Made by a program: the position numbers and the translations under genes. The notes below the pieces were generated by a model. The model did not search any database, was not told where the DNA came from, and saw nothing but the letters and a program-made list of their open reading frames with translations. 62,291 nt of DNA, taken from assembly GCF_004342885.1 (NCBI RefSeq), contig NZ_SMAB01000013.1, positions 1 to 62,291 of the forward strand, written 5' to 3'. Shown here piece after piece: positions 34,679 to 43,057 of the stretch. Within the stretch, counting starts at the first letter, position 1, and every line of letters starts with the position of its first letter. Source of the DNA: Tepidibacillus fermentans. Its GTDB lineage: Bacteria; Bacillota; Bacilli; Tepidibacillales; Tepidibacillaceae.

Positions 34679-36199
34679 TTACTCTCTTTGACCTTCGGCG
34701 ATCGCAATCGCCTTCATCATTGCCTTTGCTTTATTCGCTACCTCTTCATACTCTTTTTCGGGGATCGAATCGTATACGATTCCAGCACCTGATTGTAGAT
34801 AGGCTGTTCCCTGATGGAAAAAAATTGATCGAATCGTAATACAAGTATCTAAATTCCCATTAAAACTGATCGCAGCAACGGCGCCTGCATAGGGGCCTCT
34901 TTCTTCTCGCTCCAACTTTGCAATCAGTTCCATTGCCCGGACTTTTGGTGCTCCTGATACAGTCCCAGCTGGAAATGTTGCTTCAAGGACATCAAGGCTG
35001 GTCGTTTCTGCTTTTAATTTGCCAATGACTTTTGAAACCAAATGCATCACATGGGAATATTTTTCAATCTTCATCTTCTTTGCTACCTTGACACTTCCAG
35101 GTTGACTCACTTTTCCCAGATCATTTCTTGCTAAATCAATCAACATCACGTGTTCGGCGATTTCTTTGGGATCATTTTGTAATTCTTCTGCTAATTGCTT
35201 TTCTTCAAGAGGAGTTTTTCCCCTTGGTCTTGTTCCTGCAATTGGGTATGTTGCAATCTCATCACCCACGATTTTGACCAAGGTTTCTGGCGATGCACCG
35301 ATGATCGTTTCATCTGCCATTTGCAAATACACCATATAAGGTGAAGGATTGATCTTTCTTAGAATTTGATAAACCAAAACGGCATCTGCATCCGTTTTGA
35401 TCGACTGTTTCAAAGAAAGAACGGCTTGGAAGATTTCCCCTTGACGGATCGCCTCTTTTAACCGTTTCACACCCTCAACAAATTGTTCTTTCGTAAAGGA
35501 TGATTGAAAAGGTTTGATCTCTTCTTTTTCTTTGGAAATCTCGATTGGTGGAGAACTATTTTCTGCAATAAATTGCCGCCAATATTCCGCTTTTTCTTCC
35601 AAGCTTTTCATTGTGTGACGGTATTTTTCTTCTTTCTTCTCCTTTGTTTCATTGGGATCGATGATAAGATTGTCAATGAAAAGCAAACGCTCTTGCTCAT
35701 GGTCAAAAACGAGAAGTTCTTTAATGAATGCTAGATGAAATTCAGAAAAAGGTGATGAACGTTGATGTTTGGTTTCAATTCGTTCAGAACGTTTCACCCA
35801 CTCATAGGAAAAATAGCCAATCGCTCCACCAGTAAAATAGGGAAGGGTAGGAATCTTTGGTGAACGATAGGTCTTTAAGATCATTTCGATCATTTTCTTT
35901 GGTTGATCTTTCAGTCTATCGATCCCTGCTTCTTTTAGTTGACGCATCACCTCTTCTTCTCCTGATAAACGAATCTGCTGATCTTTAGATTGGATGATGA
36001 GAAATGGCGATGGTGAAAGATAGGTAAATCGACCATGTTCCTCTCCATGTTCTCCACTTTCTAGTAAAAGCAGATAAGAATACGACTTTTTTAAGATGGA
36101 TAGATTCAACTCAGATAATTTCTTTTTTGCAACTTCTTTTGCCAAAGGAATGGTCCGGTAGGTTTTACTAAGTTCAAGGACATCGGTGAAGGAAATCAT
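34679..36199 (-). CDS. trpE: Anthranilate synthase component I
   Basis: The 506-residue chorismate-binding enzyme has the N-terminal lobe with the tryptophan feedback pocket (LLLESGEHGEEHGRF near 45) and the C-terminal catalytic lobe with IAGTRPRGKTPLEE (near 315), LARNDLGKVSQPGSV and the TFPAGTVSGAPKVRAMELI signature. It makes anthranilate from chorismate with ammonia from TrpG. It is first in the operon; GGAAAGGAG lies ahead of its ATG. A long leader with TRAP-like triplets and a terminator lies upstream. Confidence 0.96.
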   Translation of the reverse strand: MISFTDVLELSKTYRTIPLAKEVAKKKLSELNLSILKKSYSYLLLLESGEHGEEHGRFTYLSPSPFLIIQSKDQQIRLSGEEEVMRQLKEAGIDRLKDQPKKMIEMILKTYRSPKIPTLPYFTGGAIGYFSYEWVKRSERIETKHQRSSPFSEFHLAFIKELLVFDHEQERLLFIDNLIIDPNETKEKKEEKYRHTMKSLEEKAEYWRQFIAENSSPPIEISKEKEEIKPFQSSFTKEQFVEGVKRLKEAIRQGEIFQAVLSLKQSIKTDADAVLVYQILRKINPSPYMVYLQMADETIIGASPETLVKIVGDEIATYPIAGTRPRGKTPLEEKQLAEELQNDPKEIAEHVMLIDLARNDLGKVSQPGSVKVAKKMKIEKYSHVMHLVSKVIGKLKAETTSLDVLEATFPAGTVSGAPKVRAMELIAKLEREERGPYAGAVAAISFNGNLDTCITIRSIFFHQGTAYLQSGAGIVYDSIPEKEYEEVANKAKAMMKAIAIAEGQRE

Positions 36200-36281
36200 A
36201 CTCTATTCTCCTTTCCAAATGGGGATCACCCATCTTTCAGAAGAAAGAGCGAGGAATTCATATTAGGGGTGTATGAAAGAA

Positions 36282-36313
36282 TAAAAAAAGGAAATAGGAA
36301 CAGGGCCTATTTC
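36282..36313 (-). terminator. trp leader attenuator terminator
   Basis: On the minus strand GGAAATAGG-type arms (36313-36305 with 36297-36289), 9 bp with a 7-nt loop, are followed by seven T. It lies about 85 bases before the trpE start and downstream of the TRAP-like triplets. A second hairpin with a 9-bp stem around AATAAGGCA lies between the two. Confidence 0.9.
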
Positions 36314-36381
36314 CTGATAAAATTCAGAAAGTATGATGATAATAAGGCATTCATCGCGCAACTTGCCTTATTGGTCAATTT

Positions 36382-36445
36382 CTCCCTTCGGTTCCTCTGC
36401 TCTTCTCTTCTCAGCTATCTTGTTTTTCTAATCTCTACTCAACTA
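36382..36445 (-). promoter_or_regulatory. TRAP binding site: (G/U)AG triplet array
   Basis: Read on the minus strand: UAG, GAG, GAG, UAG at 36445, 36440, 36435 and 36430, then, after a 10-base gap, UAG, GAG, GAG, GAG, GAG at 36417, 36412, 36407, 36402 and 36397. A lone GAG follows at 36384. Within each block the spacing is exactly five bases. This is the TRAP (MtrB) RNA target pattern; tryptophan-bound TRAP would favour the terminator. No mtrB gene is in the window. Confidence 0.85.
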
Positions 36446-36498
36446 GCAACCTTAAAAATTAAAGTCTTCATTTAACACATTAACTTTAAATTGTCATC

Positions 36499-36528
36499 AT
36501 CTTACCCTATCTTTTGCTTGTCTGTCAA
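36499..36528 (-). promoter_or_regulatory. Sigma-A promoter of the trp operon
   Basis: TTGACA (36528-36523), 18-base spacer, TAAGAT (36504-36499). It gives a leader of about 290 bases before trpE. Confidence 0.75.
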
Positions 36529-36615
36529 GGAGAAATTTTCATTAGTGTTGTACGTCTATGATTGTCCATAAGTATTTATTTTACCAGAAAATATTTGGTA
36601 TAATTGTAAATCAAA

Positions 36616-37530
36616 TTAAAACTTCGTTGCTTTTAAGGTAAGAACACCGTCTACCATCTCATGGTATGGAGTAGGAACATTTACCTTTTTCCCATATTTC
36701 ACAATCGCACCACTTAAGGTATCTACTTCAATTTGTTTTTTCTTTTCAAAGTCCCGTAACATTGAAGATTTTGTGGTGGGTCCCATATTTTTTGCAATTT
36801 GGTAGGCTGATTCTACATCATCTTCTGTTAACTCGATCTGATTTCCTTTTGCTACATGGTAAACTTCTTCTAATAACTTTCGGAAAAGGCGATCGGTTTT
36901 TTCACATGCTAAGATGTCACCTGCTGCCGATTCGGTGATCGTCGTGATGGCACTGAAGGAGCTAATAAACATAAACTTTTTCCACATTTCTTTTTGAATA
37001 TTGTCTGAGAGGATCGTTGGGATTTCTGCCTTTTGCAGAATTTCTTGTAATTTTTTCGCTCGATCCGTAATCTCCCCATTCATTTCACCAAAAATAATAT
37101 CCCTTTTTACGCTTTTTTGGGAAATTACCCCAGGTCTTTCGATCGTCGTCTCAATATAGGTAAGTCCGCCTAATACTTTATCTTGACCAATGATTTTCGC
37201 TAGAATTTCTTCGTTTCCAATTCCATTTTGCAAATTTAATACGACGGTATCCTCTTTTAAGATGGGTAGGAGTTGTTCTGCAGATTTTTCGGTATCATAC
37301 GCTTTTACGGTAAATAAAACGAGATCAACTGGACCGATTTCTTTTGGATCTCCTACTGCTTTTAATGGCAAATGAAAATCACCATGGACACTTTTGACCG
37401 TAAGCCCATGCTCTTGTAATGCTTTTAAATGTTCGCCCCTTGCGATTAAAGATACCTCATGTCCTTTTCGAGCCAATAAGCCACCAAAATAGGCGCCAAC
37501 TCCTCCCGCCCCCATAACCGCTATTTTCAT
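36616..37530 (-). CDS. 2-dehydropantoate 2-reductase family protein
   Basis: The 304-residue protein starts with an NADP-binding motif (AVMGAGGVGAYFGGLLARKGHEV) and has the family's VKAYDTE with catalytic Lys, the NLQNGIGNEE segment and a C-terminal helical domain with SSMLRDFEKKKQIEVD (Glu of the active site). The family reduces ketopantoate to pantoate for coenzyme A, but paralogues with other substrates are common and no pan genes lie nearby. The start is at 37530 with AAGGGG upstream. It is directly downstream of the aldo/keto reductase gene. Confidence 0.88.
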   Translation of the reverse strand: MKIAVMGAGGVGAYFGGLLARKGHEVSLIARGEHLKALQEHGLTVKSVHGDFHLPLKAVGDPKEIGPVDLVLFTVKAYDTEKSAEQLLPILKEDTVVLNLQNGIGNEEILAKIIGQDKVLGGLTYIETTIERPGVISQKSVKRDIIFGEMNGEITDRAKKLQEILQKAEIPTILSDNIQKEMWKKFMFISSFSAITTITESAAGDILACEKTDRLFRKLLEEVYHVAKGNQIELTEDDVESAYQIAKNMGPTTKSSMLRDFEKKKQIEVDTLSGAIVKYGKKVNVPTPYHEMVDGVLTLKATKF

Positions 37531-37557
37531 TTTTTCAACCCCTTTTTCATTTTTCAT

Positions 37558-38508
37558 TTACGCTAAGATTTCTTCAATTCGCTCAAGTACATCTTGTGTT
37601 AATTCCACATCGACGGCTTTTACGTTTTCTTCCACTTGTTCCGGACGACTAGCTCCGATCAGAGCGCTAGATACATTCTTCAAGCGTAAAACCCAAGCAA
37701 GGGCCAATTGAGCAAGGGTAATTCCTAAGTCTTTCGCCACTTTTTCTAACTGTTCTACTTTATCAAGATTTTCATCAGTTAAATAGCGGTAAACAAATTG
37801 ACTTGTTTCCTTATCTGCCGCTGCACGGCTAGCTGCAGGTACTGGAGCACCTTTTTTATATTTCCCCGTCAATACCCCTTGAGCTAATGGAGAGAAAACG
37901 ACTTGGCCGATACCATGTGCTTCAGATAAGGGGATAATTTCCTTTTCAATGTAGCGGTTGAACATATTATAAACAGGTTGATTCACGACAATTCGATCTA
38001 ACAATTTTTTATCGGCAATATGTATCGCTTCGGCGATTTGCGCTGGTGTCCATTCACTGACACCTACATATAATACTTTTCCTTGATTGATTAAGTCATC
38101 AAAGGCACGTAAGGTTTCTTCAAGGGGAGTTTCTGGATCATAACGGTGGGCATAATATAAGTCTACATAATCAAGACCTAGTCGTTTTAAACTGGCATTG
38201 CATTGTTCAATTACATGTTTACGGGAAAGCCCCCGGTCATTTACCCCGTCTCCCATTGGCCAGAATACTTTTGTCGCCAGCACATATGATTCACGAGGAA
38301 ATCCTCTTAATGCTTCACCAACCACTTTTTCTGCTTCTCCACGGCGGTAAACGTTTGCAGTATCGAAAAAATTAATTCCTAAATCATAGGCTTTATGGAT
38401 GGATTTGATGGCATTTTCTTTTTCAACGTAGCCACCATACGTTAACCAGCTTCCTAAGGAAATTTCACTTACTTTTACACCTGTGGTTCCTAAACGACGA
38501 TATTTCAT
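37558..38508 (-). CDS. Aldo/keto reductase (potassium-channel beta-subunit-like)
   Basis: The 316-residue TIM barrel has the catalytic set of the superfamily: Asp in FFDTANVY with Tyr (about 49-54), Lys in VLATKVF (near 80), and His in LYYAHRYDP (near 120). The C-terminal IGASRPEQVEENV binds NADPH. Similarity is to YhdN/KCNAB-like members. Physiological substrate unknown. It is upstream of, and probably cotranscribed with, the ketopantoate reductase-like gene about 28 bases away. Confidence 0.92.
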   Translation of the reverse strand: MKYRRLGTTGVKVSEISLGSWLTYGGYVEKENAIKSIHKAYDLGINFFDTANVYRRGEAEKVVGEALRGFPRESYVLATKVFWPMGDGVNDRGLSRKHVIEQCNASLKRLGLDYVDLYYAHRYDPETPLEETLRAFDDLINQGKVLYVGVSEWTPAQIAEAIHIADKKLLDRIVVNQPVYNMFNRYIEKEIIPLSEAHGIGQVVFSPLAQGVLTGKYKKGAPVPAASRAAADKETSQFVYRYLTDENLDKVEQLEKVAKDLGITLAQLALAWVLRLKNVSSALIGASRPEQVEENVKAVDVELTQDVLERIEEILA

Positions 38509-38624
38509 AAAAAATCCCTCCTAAAAATAAACTGTGACAAATTCCCAATACAAACTTTATTTTAACATAAATCTAAGTTTCCCACTATTTTCAAGCTGTC
38601 AAAAAGATCACTACCCGCTTAAGC

Positions 38625-38655
38625 ATACAAAAAGCAGAGCGGTTTATCACTCTGC
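38625..38655 (-). terminator. Terminator of hisC-tyrA
   Basis: On the minus strand GCAGAG (38655-38650) pairs with CTCTGC (38639-38634), loop of 10, then TTTTTGTATG. Confidence 0.82.
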
Positions 38656-38724
38656 CAATTCCTTACTTATTTATTTTATCATACTAACAATGAAACCCAA
38701 GACAACCATCGTAATGAATGCATC

Positions 38725-39825
38725 TTACTCCATGAGGTACACATGGTATCCAGAATCCTTAAGCAAATTTTTTGCCCGCTCAAGATCGTTTTCATTACGA
38801 AAAGAAATACGTAATACCCCCATAATATCTTCACGAATCTCAAGAATTTGAATATTGGTTATACTGATTTCTGCCTCACCTAAGAGTGTCGTTACTTTGC
38901 CAATCACCCCAGGATGATCTGGAACATCGATAAATAAATCGTAAAGCGGATTTAGTGCCCCTTTCCCCTTTTCGGGCAGTTGGTTACGAAAATCCCTCGC
39001 AGAACGGAAAAACTCTTCAATCGCTTGAACCTCTAATTGAGAAACCATTTGGATGATCTGATCAAACCCTCGTTTCCAATCCTCTGCTAGATCAATCATC
39101 ACTTGTTGATTATGAATCAGAATATCCCGCCACATCTCGGGATTACTTGAGGCAATTCTTGTAATATCCTTAAAACCTCCAGCTGCCAATCGAGAATACC
39201 ATTTATTCTGTTCACTATACTCAGCTACTTGATTCGTAAGTAGTGCAGCAATAATATGGGGAAAATGACTGATCGCCCCGACAACTTGATCATGTTCATA
39301 AGGATCCATCTGGATGATTTTTGCCCTTGTGAGCGATAATAGAGAGATTAATTCATCAACAACCCACTTTGGGATATTAGGGCCAGGTGTTAATACATAA
39401 TAAGCATTTTCAAACAATCGTTCATTTGCTGCACTTACTCCTGATTTGTGGGAACCCGCCATTGGGTGGCCCCCAATGAAGTATGCACCTTTTTCTAGAA
39501 ACTTACTCGTATATTCAACAAGCTTTCCTTTTGTGCTCCCGGTATCGGTAATGATAACACCTTGTTTGAACTTCAATTCAAGAATCGTGTCTAATAAATC
39601 ATATAGCTGTCCTACAGGGGCCGAGAGAAAAGTATAATCCGAGTCCCTAACTGCTTCTCGTAAGTCCATTACACCTCGGTGAATTACACCAAGCTTTTCC
39701 GCCATTTGTAATTGATGTTCTTTTACATCATAGCCAATTACTTGGTATTGCCCCGAGTTTTTAAAATTGATCGCCAAACTGCCGCCAATCAGTCCAACAC
39801 CGATGATCGTGATCTTTTTTTTCAT
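38725..39825 (-). CDS. tyrA: Prephenate dehydrogenase with C-terminal ACT domain
   Basis: The 366-residue protein has an NAD-binding start (ITIIGVGLIGGSLAI), SAPVGQ, TDTGSTKG and the catalytic segment GGHPMAGSHKSG (near 128). A long helical region follows, and a C-terminal ACT domain (about 295-366, VPDHPGVIGKVTTLLGEAEISITNIQIL) probably senses tyrosine. It converts prephenate to hydroxyphenylpyruvate. The gene starts just after the hisC stop, so HisC, which can also transaminate aromatic keto acids in Bacillus, is its likely partner for tyrosine. Confidence 0.95.
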   Translation of the reverse strand: MKKKITIIGVGLIGGSLAINFKNSGQYQVIGYDVKEHQLQMAEKLGVIHRGVMDLREAVRDSDYTFLSAPVGQLYDLLDTILELKFKQGVIITDTGSTKGKLVEYTSKFLEKGAYFIGGHPMAGSHKSGVSAANERLFENAYYVLTPGPNIPKWVVDELISLLSLTRAKIIQMDPYEHDQVVGAISHFPHIIAALLTNQVAEYSEQNKWYSRLAAGGFKDITRIASSNPEMWRDILIHNQQVMIDLAEDWKRGFDQIIQMVSQLEVQAIEEFFRSARDFRNQLPEKGKGALNPLYDLFIDVPDHPGVIGKVTTLLGEAEISITNIQILEIREDIMGVLRISFRNENDLERAKNLLKDSGYHVYLME

Positions 39826-39826
39826 A

Positions 39827-40918
39827 TCAGACCGATTCGTTTAACACCTTTTCTAATGCTTGTAAAACTAGCTCATTCTGTTCGGAATTACCTACAGTAA
39901 TCCGTAAGCCTGTAGGAAACCCAAGTGCAACGCCTGAACGAACGATAATTCCTCTTTCTAATAGTTTTTGAAATATTGGACCGGCTGGGCGATTCACATC
40001 AACGAGCACAAAATTACCTTGTGAAGGATAATAGGATAATCCAAGCTTTTCAAACCCTTGATAAAGTTGTTTTAAGCCATTGGCATTTTTGACCTTACAT
40101 TCTTCAATAAACTCTTGATCAGATAAAGCTGCAAGTGCTGCAATTTGGGATAAAGATGTATTATTAAAAGGCTCCCTTACTCGATTCAGCCAATCGATAA
40201 TATTCGCTTTAGCAATTCCATATCCAATCCGTAAGGCAGCTAAACCATAGATTTTTGAAAATGTCCGCAAAACTATCAGATTCGGATAACGATCTAATAG
40301 TTTCACCGAATTCGGATATGTTGGATCGGTTGCATATTCATAATAGGCTTCATCAAGAACAACTAAGATATCCTCTGGTACATCGCCTAAAAACTGAACC
40401 AATTCTTTTTCACTAACAAATGTTCCTGAAGGGTTATTGGGGTTACATACCCAGATCACCTTCGTTTCCTTTGTAATTTCACTCTTCATCGTTTCTAAAT
40501 CATGTTTTCCCTCTTTTAGAGGTACTTCTATGATCGTTGCTCCTTCTGTTACTGCATTACTCCGATATTGAGGAAAAGTCGGAGTGGCCATAATGGTTTT
40601 AGTTCCCTTTTCCAAAAAAGTCCTTGCGATCATCGAAATGATTTCATCAGAACCCATTCCAAAAATCAATTGATCTTCAGAAACCTCTAATTTTTCTGCT
40701 AAAGCTGCACGTAGTTTTCGATTTGCACCATCTGGATATATATGTAGTTCATTAAGCCCTTCCATCAATGCTTGTTTCACTTTAGGTGAAAATCCAAAAG
40801 GATTTTCGTTAGAAGCTAATTTGATTACTTGTTGTAGATTATATTGTCTCTTTACCTCGTCCATTGATTTTCCCGGTTGGTAGGCTGATAGATTCTCAAT
40901 CTGTTCCTTCGGTTTCAT
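39827..40918 (-). CDS. hisC: Histidinol-phosphate / aromatic aminotransferase
   Basis: The 363-residue PLP enzyme of fold type I has the GMGSDEIISMIAR segment, WVCNPNNPSGTFV, VVLDEAYYEYA and the PLP lysine motif LRTFSKIYGLAALRIGYG (near 225). In B. subtilis hisH/hisC lies in the trp-aro supraoperon and acts in both histidine and aromatic amino-acid synthesis. Here it is next to tyrA, which supports the dual role. The start is the ATG at 40918 with GGAGGG 6 nt upstream. Confidence 0.93.
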   Translation of the reverse strand: MKPKEQIENLSAYQPGKSMDEVKRQYNLQQVIKLASNENPFGFSPKVKQALMEGLNELHIYPDGANRKLRAALAEKLEVSEDQLIFGMGSDEIISMIARTFLEKGTKTIMATPTFPQYRSNAVTEGATIIEVPLKEGKHDLETMKSEITKETKVIWVCNPNNPSGTFVSEKELVQFLGDVPEDILVVLDEAYYEYATDPTYPNSVKLLDRYPNLIVLRTFSKIYGLAALRIGYGIAKANIIDWLNRVREPFNNTSLSQIAALAALSDQEFIEECKVKNANGLKQLYQGFEKLGLSYYPSQGNFVLVDVNRPAGPIFQKLLERGIIVRSGVALGFPTGLRITVGNSEQNELVLQALEKVLNESV

Positions 40919-41060
40919 CCGCTTCCCTCCACTAATATATACTTTTCCCATCATACTCTAGTTTCGTTTTCGACTCAATATCTATATTCGCCCTTTTCTT
41001 ATACTCTTTCCTACTTTACTCCATTAAAAGATAATAGAACTCAATATCCCACCGAATTTC

Positions 41061-41699
41061 TCATCTCTTTAATTTCCTCTCTAAATACCATTGATAAATC
41101 GTAACGCAAAATACAAACCACGCTCCACTAGCAAAATATCCACCTAAAACATCACTGGGATAATGAACACCTAAATAGATCCGGCTAATCCCAATGGCTA
41201 AGATCATGACGACAGCAAAGAAAATCATTAATACTCTCCCAGTTCTAGATTGTATATGTTTCCATAAGAGAAATGAAATTGTCGCATATAACGTGAAGGC
41301 AGCCATTGAATGACCACTAGGAAAACTATACCCTATTTCTTCAACAATTTGATGGAATGAAGGACGTTGTCGGTGAAATAACAATTTCAAACCCTTGTTT
41401 ATTAAATGAGATCCTAACATAACCAAAATAAAAAAAACAAGCTCTGTACGATGCTTCAAAAACGTATAGAAAAATATCGAAATTAGAATGATGATCAGAA
41501 TAACAATTTTCCCTGAACCAACAAAAGTAAAAAACTCCATGAACGTAGTAACGGTTGGACTTTCAAAGAATTGGACCCAATGAATGATGGGCATGTCGAA
41601 CCATTGAACCTTATCCATACTAACAAAAGCTGCGATTAGTCCAAAAATTAACAATAAACCGATACCAAACACCCAGCTAAAGTTTTTGTTTTGTTTCAT
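41061..41699 (-). CDS. PAP2 family membrane phosphatase (intact)
   Basis: The 212-residue protein has about six helices and all three PAP2 motifs: KLLFHRQRP (about 110), YSFPSGHS (about 128) and SRIYLGVHYPSDVLGGY (about 172-188). It resembles undecaprenyl-pyrophosphate or lipid phosphatases such as YodM/BcrC-like proteins. It probably dephosphorylates a lipid pyrophosphate on the outer face of the membrane. It is a complete counterpart of the degenerate domain in the DedA fusion and of the truncated gene at 8518. Confidence 0.9.
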   Translation of the reverse strand: MKQNKNFSWVFGIGLLLIFGLIAAFVSMDKVQWFDMPIIHWVQFFESPTVTTFMEFFTFVGSGKIVILIIILISIFFYTFLKHRTELVFFILVMLGSHLINKGLKLLFHRQRPSFHQIVEEIGYSFPSGHSMAAFTLYATISFLLWKHIQSRTGRVLMIFFAVVMILAIGISRIYLGVHYPSDVLGGYFASGAWFVFCVTIYQWYLERKLKR

Positions 41700-41730
41700 A
41701 CTATTCCTCCCACATTTATTTTCTTAAAAA

Positions 41731-41870
41731 TAGGTTTGTATATTCCAACGTGCTCTATTGTTTGTGGAATATACAAACCCACTATTTCTGAATAGAACAT
41801 ACAAGCCATTTCAGGTTACACAGTAAAAATGTTAGTCGGGATAGGTTGCTGTTTATGAAATATACAAATA
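41731..41870 (+). repeat. Dispersed intergenic repeat, copy 2
   Basis: GGTTTGTATATTCCAACG (41733-41750, +) is followed by inverted units GGAATATACAAACC (41766-41779, -) and GAACATACAAGCC (41795-41807, -), then GAAATATACAAAT near 41856. It could fold into a hairpin (41733-41746 with 41766-41779). It fills most of the 229-base gap. Confidence 0.7.
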
Positions 41871-41928
41871 ACGACCCATAATCAGGTCGTTGATAGTATA
41901 ACATAATATGGTAAATATTAGTATGCAT

Positions 41929-42939
41929 CTAATGACTGCTGCTTTTCTCTAAATGGTATTTTATAATGTGACCTTGCTTGTATGTGGACACCTTTCCTTC
42001 GATTTCTAACAGATCAAGATGCCCGATCACCTCAGCGAAGTAAAGAGCTAAGTGCTTATAGTATCGATTGGGATAGGTAAGCTTCATCAATTCATAGACA
42101 GAAAAATCCCCTTCAACCAAAAAGCCCTCTAATTGCTTTTTCTTCCGTTCAAACCGGTCTAGCTGATTATCGATCACTTCATAGGGATCATCAATGACTG
42201 CTCCATGCCCTGAATAAATCCTAGATAAAGGAAGGCTTCTTAAATCTCTTAGTGACTCTTGGTAGGCCACAACAGATTGAGGTCTTGGTTCATTTTGCTC
42301 AATTGAAGGTTCTACAAAAGCTCCTGCTGATGTATGGCCAATGATATGATCCCCAGCAATAAGTATTTTTCTTTTTTCATGGTATAAAACAATATGACCT
42401 AATGAATGACCAGGGCTATGAATGACTTTCCATCCTAAATGCCCTTCTAGATTCATCCCATCCTCCAAAATTCCATCAATCTTAATTGGATCCATAAATT
42501 GATCTAAATCTGAATAAAAATTCTCAATTTCTTGGATTTGCTCCCTAGATAAACCGTTTTCAGAAAATAACTCCCGAAAAAAAATAAGTTTTTGTTGAAT
42601 AAATTTTGGATCCTTTTCTACCCAAGGAATTGTCCATGGATGAGTATAAATTCGAACCTTCGGATGATATTCCTTAATCATTCCTAATAATCCACTATGA
42701 TCTACATGTTGATGAGTTAAAATAATTTGCTCGATATCCTTAATCCGAAATCCATTTTCATTAAGCTGATAAATAAATGCTTTCCACGCCTTTTCTGTTT
42801 TTGGCCCTGAATCAATGAGTGTGAGTTTATCACCTAGTAAGAGATAAGCATTTTCAGTTCCTATAGAGAAAGGGGTAGGAATTTCAAATGAAAACAGATG
42901 ATGATCATATTCCTTTTTCCGTTCAGATATTTCAAGCAT
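41929..42939 (-). CDS. MBL-fold metallo-hydrolase
   Basis: The 336-residue protein has the metal-binding HxHxDH in LTHQHVDHSGLLG (near 73), HSPGHSLGHIVLYH (near 175), AGDHIIG and IYSGHGAVI (final His near 242). It resembles the glyoxalase II-like/lactonase branch, with a C-terminal helical domain that may bind the substrate. Substrate unknown. AGGGGAGGG lies upstream of the ATG. It is transcribed alone. Confidence 0.9.
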   Translation of the reverse strand: MLEISERKKEYDHHLFSFEIPTPFSIGTENAYLLLGDKLTLIDSGPKTEKAWKAFIYQLNENGFRIKDIEQIILTHQHVDHSGLLGMIKEYHPKVRIYTHPWTIPWVEKDPKFIQQKLIFFRELFSENGLSREQIQEIENFYSDLDQFMDPIKIDGILEDGMNLEGHLGWKVIHSPGHSLGHIVLYHEKRKILIAGDHIIGHTSAGAFVEPSIEQNEPRPQSVVAYQESLRDLRSLPLSRIYSGHGAVIDDPYEVIDNQLDRFERKKKQLEGFLVEGDFSVYELMKLTYPNRYYKHLALYFAEVIGHLDLLEIEGKVSTYKQGHIIKYHLEKSSSH

Positions 42940-43024
42940 TTTCTACCCTCCCCTTCAATTTTCAGGAAAATTCAATCAATTTTATTTTACACGTTTTTTA
43001 ACTGAATAGAAAGTGGCGAATAGC

Positions 43025-43052
43025 AAAAAAAAACTGTTGCTATTGGCAACAG
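43025..43052 (-). terminator. Terminator of the GGDEF gene
   Basis: On the minus strand CTGTTGC (43052-43046) pairs with GCAACAG (43040-43034), then nine T. Confidence 0.93.
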
Positions 43053-43057
43053 ATAAA

